Positions 45,701 to 54,851 of a stretch of 64,000 nucleotides of DNA are shown one piece after another. The translations under genes and the position numbers were made by a program. The number at the start of each line of letters is the position of its first letter. Position 1 is the first letter of the stretch. The stretch lies in contig JBBRND010000014.1 of the NCBI GenBank assembly GCA_038230515.1, forward strand, positions 39,746 through 103,745, read 5' to 3'. Under the pieces are notes generated by a model. It ran no database searches and was not told the DNA's origin. It worked only from the letters and a program-made list of their open reading frames with translations. Source of the stretch: JAPLDB01 sp038230515. GTDB lineage: Bacteria; Bacteroidota; Bacteroidia; AKYH767-A; 2013-40CM-41-45.

Positions 45701-48700
45701 TATGCGAAAGATAGAAACTACGGATTTTCAAAATGCCAATATTGAGTTTCTTCAGTTCTGGGTTATGGATCCATTTGCTGATGACAGCCCGAATGACGGA
45801 AGTGGCGGAGATTTTTACATTAACCTGGGAGATGTTTCGGAAGATGTGCTTCGCGATAATCATAAATGTTATGAGAATGGAATTTACGATCCGAGTGGAG
45901 CAAACCCGCCTGACACCGGAATCTGGGGAAAATATCCTGATCCGAATCTTCCGCAGATCGGATATAACTTCGATTTTGATGCAACCAACAGAGCCAAGCA
46001 GGACGTAGGTATTGACGGACTTAATGATGCAGAAGAACAGGGTTTTTATTCAAACTATCTTAATCTCTTAGGCACAAAGGTGGGACCCAATTCCAATGCT
46101 TATGCTGCTGCTCACGCTGATCCGAGCAATGACGACTTCAACTATTTTCAGAGTAACACCTACAACAGCGAGAACGTTTCTCCTTTGGATCGCTACAAAA
46201 GGTACAATAATATGGAAGGTAATTCTCCTACGGCTGATCAGGTAGATGGATACCGTGCACTGGGCAGCCAATATCCGGATTACGAAGATTTGAACCGTGA
46301 CTTTACACTGAATACTGAGGAGAATTACCTGCAATACCATCTTGATCTTCGTCCGAACAAAATGGTGATTGGTCAGAATTACATTACGGATATTGTAAGC
46401 ACTGATGTGCGAAATCTTCCGAACGGAGTAACTGGAAGAAAAATAAAATGGTTTCAGATAAAAATTCCGATTGGTCAGCCGGATAAAACGGTGGGCGCAC
46501 CAAATCTTACCTATATAAATGCGATTCGTTTGTTTATGCGTGGGTTCAGAACTCCGATAATTATGCGTTTTGCCAAAATGGAATTCCTGAGAGGGGAATG
46601 GCGGAAGTATGATAACAGTTTGCTACAGCCCGGAGAGTTTGATCCGATTCCTGAATATCCGGGTAATACTTCATTCGATGTTTCTTATGTGAGTATTGAA
46701 GAGAACAGCAGCCGCCAACCGATAAATTATGTGCTTCCTCCCGGCATAGACCGCGAGCGCGATATTTCTACCACTCAACTTGCAAGTTTGAATGAGCAAT
46801 CCTTAAGTATGAAAGTGTGTAAGCTGAAGGATGGTGATTCCCGAGCCATTTATAAGACGACACAACTAGACATTAGAACTTACAAAAAACTGAAGATGTA
46901 TATGCACGCGGAATCATCAGATGTTGCGCATCCGCTTGCTGATAAAGACATGACCGCATTCATCCGAATCGGAAGTGATTTTGTGGACAATTATTATGAG
47001 TATGAAATTCCGCTTTACATCACGCAGCCGCAGGATAACAACCCTGATCACATTTGGCCGGAGCAAAATAATCTTGAAATAAACCTTGATGATTTGGTAA
47101 ATAAAAAAACGGAGCGGAACAATGCAATGATCGGCAATGCTTCTATTACATTGCTTACTCCCTATCCAAGATATGATTCACCTGCTACAGAAAAGCGAAT
47201 TACCATAAAAGGTTCGCCCAACCTTAGCAATGTGCGCGTGATTATGATCGGCTTGCGGAATCCGAAAAATACAAATCCTAACGGAGAAGATTTGTGCGGA
47301 GAAGTTTGGGTGAACGAATTGCGTTTATCTGACTTTGATGAGAAAGGTGGATGGGCTGCCATTGCGCGAGTGCAGGCAAAACTTGCCGATCTCGGAAATG
47401 TGTCTGTTGTAGGAAGCCACAGCACTGCAGGATGGGGAAGCATAGAGAAGCGTGTGAATGAACGTGATAAAGTTGACAAAACATCTTACGACATCACTAC
47501 CAATCTTGAACTTGGAAAATTTATTCCGGAGAAAGCAGGAATAAAAGTTCCGGTGTTTTTTGAGTATGCGGAGGACTATGTGAAGCCGCAGTACACACCA
47601 TTAGATCCCGATGTACTCTATGTGAATAGTATTGAGAATGCCCCCTCAGAAGCAAGGGACTCCATTAAAAACTCTTCGCTCGATTACACCCGAAGAAAGA
47701 GTTTGAACTTCACAAACGTAAAGAAAACTAAAACAGGAAAGGGGGGCAAAAGTCATATTTACGACATTGAAAACCTAAGTGCCACGTATGCTTACACTGA
47801 AATTTTCCATCGCAATTCCGATATTGAATACAGTTTGACAAAAACCTATCAGGGAATTCTTGGCTATGCATTCAACAACCAGGCGAAACCGATGGAGCCA
47901 TTTAAGAAGATGAAATTTTTATCTTCTCCTTACCTTAAACTCATCAAAGATTTTAATTTTAATTATGCTCCCTCAAGCATTACGCTTCGCGCGATGATTG
48001 ACAGAATGTATTCTGAGCAGCAGCTAAGGAATAATACGGGATTGAATTTTAAAATTGACCCTACGTTTTTCAAGACTTACCGAATGATGCGTAATTATGG
48101 ATTGGCCTGGGATCTTACCAAGTCGTTGAAGTTTGATTACGCTGCTGATGTGCTTGCTGATATTAATGAGCCGCCAGGACGATTGGATACGCAACAGGAA
48201 AAAGATTCCGTAAAAACAAATCTCAAGAATCTCGGACGAACGAAGAATTATCATCACATTGCAAATGTTACTTACAATATTCCGCTTAATAAAATTCCGC
48301 TTATTGATTGGGTAACAGCAAGCGTTCGCTACAGTGGAGATTATCGCTGGACTGCAGGTGCGCTTACGTTCGATACTGCTGCAAATGCCTTCGAAACAAA
48401 CTCCTTTCAGAACATAATTCAGAATTCTCAAACTATTAACTATAACGGGAACCTGAACTTTACAACGCTCTACAATAAGTCATCTTTGCTAAGGAAATAC
48501 ACACAGCCGAAGCAACCTGACCGAGGCGCTAAACCGGACATGAAACCGAAGAAGCCGCTGAACCCACGTGATTCTTTATTGAAGGCAAAGCAGGATTCGT
48601 TGCAGAAGAAAAATCCGTGGGAGCCGGTATATCGAGGAATTGCTTCCTTACTTACAATGGTGAAATCAGCCAATGCTACCTACAGCGAAACGAACGGAAC

Positions 48701-50027
48701 GTTGCTTCCGGGCTTTATTCCGAAGCCGCAATATATCGGAACGAATTTTGATTTCAGCAATTCAGATTTTCCTCATTCACCTACATCGAATGCGCCAGGG
48801 TTGGGATTTATTTTCGGAAGCCAGCACGACCTGCGACCGGATGCGATTAAGTATCATTGGCTCACAAGTGATACTTCTTTGAATTCCCAATACGTGACTA
48901 CCAATCTGCAAAACTTTACGGGCAGAATTTCTATTGAACCGATAAAGAGTTTTAAAATTGATGTGAGTTTCAACAGAAATTATTCAATCACAAAGAGTGA
49001 ATATTTTCATGCCAGTCCAAATGGTGATTTTGAGACATTCAGCCCAACACAAACCGGAAACTTTACTATTTCTTATCTCACATGGAATACTTCTTTCGTG
49101 AAAGATGCGGGTGATTACAGCAATTCAAATTTTAAACACTTCAGTTCGTATCGTCCTACAGTTTCTCAATTGCTCGGTAGTCAGAATCCTGCTTCTATCG
49201 GAACCGATACAATTGCGGGATATAAGAATGGTTATGGACCTACGCAGCAGGAAGTGCTTACGTATGCTTTTCTTGCAGCCTACGCTGGTAAAACACCGGA
49301 TGGAAAATCAACAGAACGGTTTCCTAAAATTCCGAAGCCGAACTGGCGTATTACTTATGACGGGTTAGGGAAGCTGAAATTCTTCCAGAGTTTTTTGCAA
49401 ACACTTACTTTGAGTCATGGGTTCCGCTCTACTTACAGCGTCAATTCATTCACACAAAATTTATTGTACAACTCGGAGAACGGACAATCGAGCGTGCTTG
49501 ATACTGTTGGAAATTTTATTCCGCAATATGACTTCCAGCAAATCTCCATTGCTGAACAATACTCTCCGCTCATCGGTATTGACATGACTTTCAAGAATAG
49601 CTTGCAAGCGCGGTTTGAGTACAAGCGCGACCGCACAGTATCTTTAAGCTTTGCAAGTATACAGGTTACCGAGGTGCGCGGAGAAGAATATTCGATTGGG
49701 GCGGGTTACAAATTTAAGCGCGTGAAGCTGCCGTTTGTAAGAGTGGGGCCGGCCAAGACGAGAGTTGTGAACGACCTTAACCTGAAGGGTGATTTTAGCT
49801 TGAGGAAGAATACTACAATTATAAGGAAGTTGGTGGAGAATGCCAATCAGCCGAGCGCGGGTTCTACTACTATCTCTGTAAAAGTTTCTCTTGACTATAA
49901 TATCAGCGAGCGCATCAACCTGAAATTGTTTGCTGATAAGATGATCACGAACCCTTTTGTTTCTACTACGTTCCCTACTTCTACACTTACAGCAGGTATC
50001 ACAATACGGTTTACGCTGGCGCAGTAG
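42792..50027 (+). CDS. sprA: SprA, outer-membrane translocon of the type IX secretion system
   Basis: 2411 residues, close to the usual size of SprA (about 2400), the giant 36-strand beta-barrel through which T9SS cargo crosses the outer membrane. Starts with TTG and a hydrophobic signal (FIGYSLGVGIVCSVLGAVLGA). Family features include the long N-terminal region with ADKYNEPSG and PLNMGDP, repeated barrel segments, GTSYIDDFEGAITPLDIK, GEVWVNELRLSDFDEKGGWA and a C-terminal beta-strand end (TAGITIRFTLAQ). The five CTD-bearing proteins in this window are its likely cargo. 132 bp after ruvA. Convergent with an unknown gene 21 bp away. Confidence 0.95.
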   Translation: MKHFIGYSLGVGIVCSVLGAVLGAERPVDNIISPIEPFTPPVDSGAPPLHYPIHDRHADKYNEPSGSSPLNMGDPGNIKDSVEYDPVENQYNISEHIGNQFYRNPSYLTFEEFRAHEFDKSTKEYWKQRASEEDELHKKSFAPKLIINSVIFDRIFGGNSIDIRPQGSAELTFALKNQKNDNPALPVAQRSVTTFDFNENIQLNVTANIGDKMKLGVNYNTQATFDFENKMKLEYTGYEDDIIKKIEAGNVTLPLNSQLIQGSQSLFGIKTQLQFGRLMVTAVFSQQKGKSQTIEVKGGAQTTKYDIKGDQYEANRHFFLTQYFRNNYETALKDINQIRTGVNITRIEVWVRNTTSTRQNDATRNLIAVADLGETTNISPLTAPSPGSPPDNNANNLFSVARLNPTVVDQMRDNTGVAANTLTLNGLQNSRDYIVQENARLLSPSEYTVNSQLGYISLNSELATNQILAVAFEYTLNGHAYHVGELSTAGVVAPKALFVKLLRSTSVDPSFFTWDLMMKNVYNLGGYQLKQDQFRLDVVFQDDRVGGFINYIPDGCDQVKGIPLIKVLGLDKLNANGDPQPDGVFDWKEGITISAANGRIYFPVLEPFGSSLRAKFCSDNITADKYVYQALYDTTRVIAQQQAERNKFSLRGTYQSSSGSDIPLNAVNVPPGSVKVTAGGQPLKEGIDYTVDYTLGRVKIINEAYLKSNTPIQISLESQSLFNIQTKTMYGARFDYTFNKNFIVGGTVLHLGEKPITQKVNYGDEPISNTILGADATYRTDSRFLTNLLDRLPLYNTKEVSTITLSGEAARLFPGHSSAVGAAGTSYIDDFEGAITPLDIKNPGQWFLASTPQNQHDLFPEDSISLSNGYNRAKLAWYYVDNLFQSRTSSTPDDVTNDEMSNNYVRDIQEPELFPNKSQINGPRSLICTNMAFYPSERGPYNYDVNPTTVSSGVDTSGNLKDPEKRWGGVMRKIETTDFQNANIEFLQFWVMDPFADDSPNDGSGGDFYINLGDVSEDVLRDNHKCYENGIYDPSGANPPDTGIWGKYPDPNLPQIGYNFDFDATNRAKQDVGIDGLNDAEEQGFYSNYLNLLGTKVGPNSNAYAAAHADPSNDDFNYFQSNTYNSENVSPLDRYKRYNNMEGNSPTADQVDGYRALGSQYPDYEDLNRDFTLNTEENYLQYHLDLRPNKMVIGQNYITDIVSTDVRNLPNGVTGRKIKWFQIKIPIGQPDKTVGAPNLTYINAIRLFMRGFRTPIIMRFAKMEFLRGEWRKYDNSLLQPGEFDPIPEYPGNTSFDVSYVSIEENSSRQPINYVLPPGIDRERDISTTQLASLNEQSLSMKVCKLKDGDSRAIYKTTQLDIRTYKKLKMYMHAESSDVAHPLADKDMTAFIRIGSDFVDNYYEYEIPLYITQPQDNNPDHIWPEQNNLEINLDDLVNKKTERNNAMIGNASITLLTPYPRYDSPATEKRITIKGSPNLSNVRVIMIGLRNPKNTNPNGEDLCGEVWVNELRLSDFDEKGGWAAIARVQAKLADLGNVSVVGSHSTAGWGSIEKRVNERDKVDKTSYDITTNLELGKFIPEKAGIKVPVFFEYAEDYVKPQYTPLDPDVLYVNSIENAPSEARDSIKNSSLDYTRRKSLNFTNVKKTKTGKGGKSHIYDIENLSATYAYTEIFHRNSDIEYSLTKTYQGILGYAFNNQAKPMEPFKKMKFLSSPYLKLIKDFNFNYAPSSITLRAMIDRMYSEQQLRNNTGLNFKIDPTFFKTYRMMRNYGLAWDLTKSLKFDYAADVLADINEPPGRLDTQQEKDSVKTNLKNLGRTKNYHHIANVTYNIPLNKIPLIDWVTASVRYSGDYRWTAGALTFDTAANAFETNSFQNIIQNSQTINYNGNLNFTTLYNKSSLLRKYTQPKQPDRGAKPDMKPKKPLNPRDSLLKAKQDSLQKKNPWEPVYRGIASLLTMVKSANATYSETNGTLLPGFIPKPQYIGTNFDFSNSDFPHSPTSNAPGLGFIFGSQHDLRPDAIKYHWLTSDTSLNSQYVTTNLQNFTGRISIEPIKSFKIDVSFNRNYSITKSEYFHASPNGDFETFSPTQTGNFTISYLTWNTSFVKDAGDYSNSNFKHFSSYRPTVSQLLGSQNPASIGTDTIAGYKNGYGPTQQEVLTYAFLAAYAGKTPDGKSTERFPKIPKPNWRITYDGLGKLKFFQSFLQTLTLSHGFRSTYSVNSFTQNLLYNSENGQSSVLDTVGNFIPQYDFQQISIAEQYSPLIGIDMTFKNSLQARFEYKRDRTVSLSFASIQVTEVRGEEYSIGAGYKFKRVKLPFVRVGPAKTRVVNDLNLKGDFSLRKNTTIIRKLVENANQPSAGSTTISVKVSLDYNISERINLKLFADKMITNPFVSTTFPTSTLTAGITIRFTLAQ

Positions 50028-50048
50028 AAAGAAGTTATCCGGAAAGTT

Positions 50049-50816
50049 TTACAAATTATTTTGAGCCGCAAGTATGCGGTGTATTTTGATAAGCTCCTTA
50101 ATTCTTTCAACATCAAAATTAATGAAACGTTTGGTAAGCTGTTCCAAGCTGTAGCCGTTCTTTATTGCGGGAATAATCCGTTCTTCAATAGCTTCATTTG
50201 TTACCGGAAGAATTATTTTTTGGTCTTCGCAGGTTTGCTCTGCTGCAAGCTGTGAGCAATTGTATTTTTCGCTGACCTGTTTTATGAGCAAGCCATCGTA
50301 AATGTCGTTCATGAGTTGCAGCTTGTAATCAGGGGAAAGGTCGCGGTCAGTAAATTTCTGTACGGGCGTGTTGAGGGCTGCGCTTGCGGGAGTGCTGAGC
50401 GCGGTGAGCACATCAAAATCATTTTTAGTATATTTCTTTTTGCGGTTGATGTGGTAGCTAACGGCATCGGTGAAGTGATGTTGGCGCTGCCAGGGTCCTA
50501 TATTTTTAAGGAAGTTTCCATAATGATAATACGTATTGCTCGGCTCATAGTAGCTTAGCTGAAGCGCTTGCATTGCCTTTCTTAATTGTTCAGGATCGGG
50601 ATTGTTCCTTCTCAATTCTGCATAGAAAGGTTCGGTATTATCAGCCAGTTGCTTTGCCAGTGGCGTGTCCTTGCCGACAAGCTTATTAATAAGATCGGCA
50701 TGTGCATCCAGAAGTTTTTCTATTTCATAAATATTCTTGCCGTGGTCAGCAAGATGTTTGATGAAGGCAACTAAATATTCTGTGGCTGCCGGATGGTATC
50801 TTTTATCTTCGTACAT
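50049..50816 (-). CDS. Unrecognised helical protein
   Basis: 255 residues, no signal peptide or membrane helix. N-terminal half looks all-helical (ATEYLVAFIKHLADHGKNIY; LRKAMQALQLSYYEP). The C-terminal third has two segments resembling small DNA-binding or repeat helices (YDGLLIKQVSEKYNCSQLAA; SLEQLTKRFINFDVERIKEL), similar to helix-turn-helix pairs, but no family is recognised. Cytosolic. It lies 14 bp behind the next gene (50831-51268) on the same strand, so the two are probably co-transcribed. Function unknown. Confidence 0.65.
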   Translation of the reverse strand: MYEDKRYHPAATEYLVAFIKHLADHGKNIYEIEKLLDAHADLINKLVGKDTPLAKQLADNTEPFYAELRRNNPDPEQLRKAMQALQLSYYEPSNTYYHYGNFLKNIGPWQRQHHFTDAVSYHINRKKKYTKNDFDVLTALSTPASAALNTPVQKFTDRDLSPDYKLQLMNDIYDGLLIKQVSEKYNCSQLAAEQTCEDQKIILPVTNEAIEERIIPAIKNGYSLEQLTKRFINFDVERIKELIKIHRILAAQNNL

Positions 50817-50830
50817 GGTGTAAAGTTTTT

Positions 50831-51268
50831 TTATTTTTTCTTTTTTGGTTTAACTGCTGCAAGTTTGCTTTTTACCTTTTCCATTAACCCTTTCACTGCG
50901 GAAGGTTTTACTTCTTCAGGCATGAGCGTGAAGTTTACATTTTGCGATTGCCACTGGCGGATGGTTTGTGAAAGCCGCATCTGGCAGGAACGGAAGCCAT
51001 CGCTGTTGCCGCGCTGGGCAAGGTGATAACAGGCCATGCTTTGATTGGTTAAAAACCGGTTGAACACGGTCATCATTTGCGCGGCTTCTTCTGCAACTTT
51101 GGGATGAATGCTTTCTTCGTCTTTCACTTTCGGATATTCGCTTACGACTGCATCGAGGTTGCGAAGCCCCCGCCTTAACTCCGGTGCCTGCGCTCCGGTT
51201 TTTTCAACTGCATCTGTGAGTTGAGAGAGTTTTGAAATTTGTTTTTTGAAGGTGTGGTTTGAAATCAT
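50831..51268 (-). CDS. Unrecognised small helical protein with Lys-rich tail
   Basis: 145 residues, predicted helical, no signal. Segments such as FKKQISKLSQLTDAVEKTG and KVAEEAAQMMTVFNRFLTN suggest a helical bundle; the C-terminus is strongly basic (KSKLAAVKPKKKK), which would suit nucleic-acid or membrane contact. Starts upstream of, and probably shares a transcript with, the 255-residue gene. Separated from the 303-residue gene by a terminator. Function unknown. Confidence 0.6.
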   Translation of the reverse strand: MISNHTFKKQISKLSQLTDAVEKTGAQAPELRRGLRNLDAVVSEYPKVKDEESIHPKVAEEAAQMMTVFNRFLTNQSMACYHLAQRGNSDGFRSCQMRLSQTIRQWQSQNVNFTLMPEEVKPSAVKGLMEKVKSKLAAVKPKKKK

Positions 51269-51365
51269 AATGAGTATGTTTTAATTTTAATAACTGGACT
51301 AAAGTAGAAAGTTTTTATGAAATGAAAAAAAGATGTGGAAAATTTTCTTGAATAGCCGCCAAAAG

Positions 51366-51400
51366 AAAATGCCCCACTGTTTAGGTGAGGCATTTTTTTT
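51366..51400. terminator. Bidirectional rho-independent terminator
   Basis: AATGCCCCAC-TGTTTAG-GTGAGGCATT with one mismatch; the T-run follows on the plus strand and A-rich DNA precedes it, so on the minus strand TTTTCTTTT follows. It ends the 303-residue gene 18 bp beyond its stop. Confidence 0.7.
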
Positions 51401-51417
51401 ATTTGTGGAAAGTTGGT

Positions 51418-52329
51418 TTAAGCAACCGGCACAAGCTGGATGGCAAGTGTTTCTAACTCGCCAAGGTGCATATCAAGACCGGTAACGGTTTGAGAAACGA
51501 AACCTGCTTTGCTGAATGTAACATCATATAACGATGCGGACATTTGCTGCTTCATTGCGATGCCGAATACACTGGTGGTTACGGAGTAGTTGTGATCCGG
51601 TGATGTGATTGCCATCGTTACGCCAAACTCCGGCTGACCTGTTACTGAATTAACAACGGTAGCAATTATCTCGGTATAGTTAGTAGCACCGTGAATGAGC
51701 TTGTTGTCGTTTGTAAAATCAGAATAGAACTGCGGAGCGGTGTTGCGGAATTTTTCCATTAGACCAACCAGTTGGTTGTGCAACGCATTGTCTGCATCAT
51801 CGAGAAACTGAGTAACCTGCGCGTTGAAAGTTTCGCGCTTGGCTTTTGCATTTCGAGGTGCTGCCAAAGCATCGGAATATGCGGTGATGGAAGCCAGGAA
51901 ATCCAGAAGCACCTGGGCGGTGATGCCGAAGTTGGCGAGGTTAGCCAGGTTTGCATTGGCACTATCATAAATTACCTGGCAGTTAGCAAGCCCCTGGGTT
52001 GCCTTTCCATAAAGAAGTTCTGACTTGCTCTTGTTAACGGAATCGAACAGGGTGATGTCGCCAATAGAATTGGCATAGGCCTGAACGGCTCCTTTAATCT
52101 GCAAAGCAAAAATTGTCGCTGTCGTTCGTTTTGCTTTCTTGTCTTTGGCGTTACCCTTAATGTTCTTTGAAGCATTGGCATTTGCAGTAAGAGCATTTTG
52201 GGTGGAACCGGTGAACAATCCGAAGGCAGTTACGAAACTGACAAGACCTTGCCATACTAAAGTGTAGGCATTGATTACGAGCATGAGCGCAAGGTTGCGG
52301 TTTGCTCTTTCGTTATTTCTTTTAATCAT
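51418..52329 (-). CDS. Unknown helical protein with C-terminal carboxypeptidase-like regulatory domain
   Basis: 303 residues. A basic N-terminus with a hydrophobic stretch (ALMLVINAYTLVWQGLVSFV, about 14-33) may be an anchor or buried helix. An Ala/Asn-rich helical middle (about 40-210) follows. The last about 85 residues form a beta-sandwich of the carboxypeptidase-regulatory/CNA-B kind (VNSVTGQPEFGVTMAI, YDVTFSKAGFVSQTVTG). A 9-bp inverted repeat lies right before the start codon and a terminator follows. First of three neighbouring minus-strand unknowns. Function unknown. Confidence 0.62.
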   Translation of the reverse strand: MIKRNNERANRNLALMLVINAYTLVWQGLVSFVTAFGLFTGSTQNALTANANASKNIKGNAKDKKAKRTTATIFALQIKGAVQAYANSIGDITLFDSVNKSKSELLYGKATQGLANCQVIYDSANANLANLANFGITAQVLLDFLASITAYSDALAAPRNAKAKRETFNAQVTQFLDDADNALHNQLVGLMEKFRNTAPQFYSDFTNDNKLIHGATNYTEIIATVVNSVTGQPEFGVTMAITSPDHNYSVTTSVFGIAMKQQMSASLYDVTFSKAGFVSQTVTGLDMHLGELETLAIQLVPVA

Positions 52330-52337
52330 TTTATTTT

Positions 52338-52372
52338 TTGCCGCGGAGGTTTAGTTTATGTAACCGCGGCAA
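52338..52372 (-). promoter_or_regulatory. Inverted repeat in the leader of the 303-residue gene
   Basis: TTGCCGCGG and CCGCGGCAA, perfect 9-bp arms 17 bp apart, ending 8 bp before the ATG at 52329. It could be an operator or a translation-controlling hairpin. The rest of the 324-bp gap to 52653 shows only a weak CAACTT/AAGTTG repeat (about 52470-52506) and no gene. Confidence 0.5.
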
Positions 52373-52653
52373 GTGCAATATGCAACAGCGATGGAGAACA
52401 TGTTAGTAGAAAACGCAATGCCTATAACGTTTGCAAGAAATGCGAACGAATGTGAAGAATATTTAGTTAAACAACTTGTTTTTGGTGATTTAAAAATAAG
52501 TTGTTGAGTTTTTGAAATGATTTGAAGGAAAGGGGTGGTGTAAGGTTTTTTGCTTCTGATGAAAAAGTGAGGCGAAAAGAAACGGATTTAGTAATGAAAG
52601 CGGATTTGATTACAAAATGATCTTTGCAACTTGTGCCGGCTAGCTGAGTATTA

Positions 52654-54177
52654 TTACTCTTTCACAAATTTCTTACTCAACACCTCTTTTTCTGTTTGCA
52701 ATTTTACAATGTACATGCCGTTTGCAAACTCAGCGCAGTTTAAATCTTTGGTGTAATACCCCGCACCCCCTGAAGGGGAAACAAGCAGCCCTTCCTGTTT
52801 GTAAACTTCATGCCCCATCAAATCATAAACGCTAAGCGAGTAGTTTTTTCCTTGCAGCCCCACTGCATTTATAAAAGCTACTTGCCAGCCGCCATGATAA
52901 AACAGATGCAGTACTCCCATCTCCTTTGGAGAGGGGCTGGGGGTGAGGCCTACAGGAAGTGAATCGCAGCCGCTGCCAATTAAAGGACCCATTTCATAAT
53001 CGGGGTTGTTGGGTAAGCCGTAGTAGGTGCGCTTGCCACCGAGGTAAAAGCTATACGGAGAAAACTGGCAAGCTGCGCCCAAGCTATCTGGCTGGTTTAT
53101 TACGCTCAGGTTCATGTTGCCTGTGTAATGCATTGAATCAGGAAATGGAAAGTAGTAAGCATAGTAACCCATACTCAAATAGACTTTATCATCAGGTGCT
53201 AAACGAATTTCACCACCCTGTTCCGGGTCGAAGGCATGATACAGTGTATCTCTGCTGGCAGCAATATTGGTTGCAGTTAAATCATATTGATAAAGCCATG
53301 AATCCTGTTGCGCTGCACCGCTAAGGGTGCGTGTAACATATATCTTGCTGCCATCAGGTGAGAAACAACTGCCAAAATGCGAGCCGGATTCATTTAAATG
53401 TTCCGGTTCAATAATTATTGGATTGCTTAAATTTCCGGTGCACCTTTCGAAATCAAAAAGTTGGATCAAATTTCGCCAATCAGTCATTAATATTTTGTCA
53501 CCTTGATTTGAAAAAGAAATGCTTCCTCCACCAGTACCTATAGCATATCCTAAGGATTGGATGCTTGGGGAAGATATTCCATTAGGTGTAATTAAAAAAA
53601 TATAGAAATCATTATTGGGTGGATTTTGATAACCGTCCGATTTAAATATGAGCCACCAGTCTCGCCCATTCCCATGCTTGACAACTGTGATTGCATCCAG
53701 CGCATATAGGTTAAGAAGCTGAATATTCTTAGTAGTAACTGCTCCTAGCCCGCCATTTGCATTCATATCTATTATACTGTAGTATAAACCTTCAAATGCA
53801 GGGTCGGTGACACCAATAGAAAACAAATAATACATTCCTGAGGAGTTAGGCATAGGTAAAATAATCAACTCATTATACCACCCTTCTCCAACAATGCCAT
53901 CACCATTATTTATTAGCTGATGTTGATAATTAAAAACATGCGTATTAGGTATAGCGGCATTAGCAATTGTCCAAGCATAAAATAACAATTGCCCAGTAGA
54001 ATCTGCAACACTTGCACAACTTCCCCTTCCATCCATTACACTACTTTTAGGTATAGGATTACTGAGATTGGAGAAATCTATTCCGGCTGAGTCGCCAAAA
54101 ATCCAGACACTATTTTGGTTCTGAGCACTTGAAAAGAATGGCAGGAAAAATAAAAATAAAGAAAATATTTTTTTCAT
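52654..54177 (-). CDS. Secreted WD40-like protein with T9SS sorting domain
   Basis: 507 residues from the ATG at 54177, which begins a signal peptide (MKKIFSLFLFFLPFFSSA). It opens with NSVWIFGDSAGIDFSN, a common start of Bacteroidota PD40/WD40-like surface proteins, followed by propeller-like strands (SFSNQGDKILMTDW, CFSPDGSKIYVTR, RLAPDDKVYLSMG). The final about 85 residues are a T9SS domain (YSLSVYDLMGHEVYKQEG, NGMYIVKLQTEKEVLSKKF). A longer open frame to 54303 runs through the REP-like hairpin and into the RAYT gene and is rejected. Confidence 0.8.
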   Translation of the reverse strand: MKKIFSLFLFFLPFFSSAQNQNSVWIFGDSAGIDFSNLSNPIPKSSVMDGRGSCASVADSTGQLLFYAWTIANAAIPNTHVFNYQHQLINNGDGIVGEGWYNELIILPMPNSSGMYYLFSIGVTDPAFEGLYYSIIDMNANGGLGAVTTKNIQLLNLYALDAITVVKHGNGRDWWLIFKSDGYQNPPNNDFYIFLITPNGISSPSIQSLGYAIGTGGGSISFSNQGDKILMTDWRNLIQLFDFERCTGNLSNPIIIEPEHLNESGSHFGSCFSPDGSKIYVTRTLSGAAQQDSWLYQYDLTATNIAASRDTLYHAFDPEQGGEIRLAPDDKVYLSMGYYAYYFPFPDSMHYTGNMNLSVINQPDSLGAACQFSPYSFYLGGKRTYYGLPNNPDYEMGPLIGSGCDSLPVGLTPSPSPKEMGVLHLFYHGGWQVAFINAVGLQGKNYSLSVYDLMGHEVYKQEGLLVSPSGGAGYYTKDLNCAEFANGMYIVKLQTEKEVLSKKFVKE

Positions 54178-54187
54178 ATTCAGTGCT

Positions 54188-54228
54188 GGCAGGTCTTCGC
54201 GCGTTGCCTGTGCGGGGCGAGACCTGCC
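54188..54228. repeat. REP-like hairpin, 3' side of the RAYT gene
   Basis: GGCAGGTCTTCGC and GCGAGACCTGCC form a 12-bp stem with one bulged base, loop containing GTTGCCTGTGCGG. It is in opposite orientation to two closely similar copies on the other side of the transposase gene: here GGTCTTCGCGCGTTGCCTG, there (reverse complement) GGTCTTCGCGCGCTGCCTG. Confidence 0.75.
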
Positions 54229-54250
54229 ATTTGATAAACGAGAAGATGAG

Positions 54251-54826
54251 TTAATAAGTAATCTGTCCATAGCTATATTGGTTTGCTGCTCCCATTGCTT
54301 CAAGAAAATGTGTTACCTTAACTGCTCCCGCTTCTTCGCTTTCATAAAAACGGGCTGATGAATAATTATACTCCGCAGGAGAAGCCGCTAAATTTTTCCG
54401 CACCGGATTTTGATGGATGTAGTTAATCTTTGTATGAACACTTTTGGCATTGCGAATAACAAAATCATCAAAACGCTCCATCCATATTTTATATCTGCCC
54501 ACGGATGTTTCTAATTCTTTAAGCAACTCTGTTTTGTTGTCAGCAAGCAGCTTTCTTCTTAATTCACCGGAAGTAAATTTTTTGAAGTCGCGCATATAAT
54601 CAGATACCTGTGCCGGTTTTGAAAAGAAGAGAACAAGATGAATGTGGTTGGGCATAAAAACATAGGAAAGAACATCTGTCTGGTATTTACTACTCATAAA
54701 GTTTAAACTATCAGTAAGAATTTTAAAGTAGCTTTCATCAATGAGGATTGCCTGCCACTTATTAAAAGTGGTCGTGATAAAACGAACCGGTTGATCTGTA
54801 AGTAAGGTGCGGCTTCGCCTGCCCAT
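54251..54826 (-). CDS. REP-associated tyrosine transposase (RAYT, TnpA_REP/Y1 family)
   Basis: 191 residues of the IS200-like HUH superfamily. HUH motif in VFMPNHIHLVLF (HIH at 61-63) and catalytic Tyr137 in NYIHQNPVRKNL, the RAYT signature (YIHxNPVRxGL type). RAYTs are single-copy, domesticated transposases that mobilise REP hairpins by single-strand cleavage. REP-like hairpins occur 22 bp beyond its stop (54188-54228) and upstream of its start (54919-54962, 55041-55084), so the locus has REPtron form. Both motifs are intact. Confidence 0.9.
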   Translation of the reverse strand: MGRRSRTLLTDQPVRFITTTFNKWQAILIDESYFKILTDSLNFMSSKYQTDVLSYVFMPNHIHLVLFFSKPAQVSDYMRDFKKFTSGELRRKLLADNKTELLKELETSVGRYKIWMERFDDFVIRNAKSVHTKINYIHQNPVRKNLAASPAEYNYSSARFYESEEAGAVKVTHFLEAMGAANQYSYGQITY

Positions 54827-54851
54827 GTTTTTTGTTTGTTGTAAAGATAAG

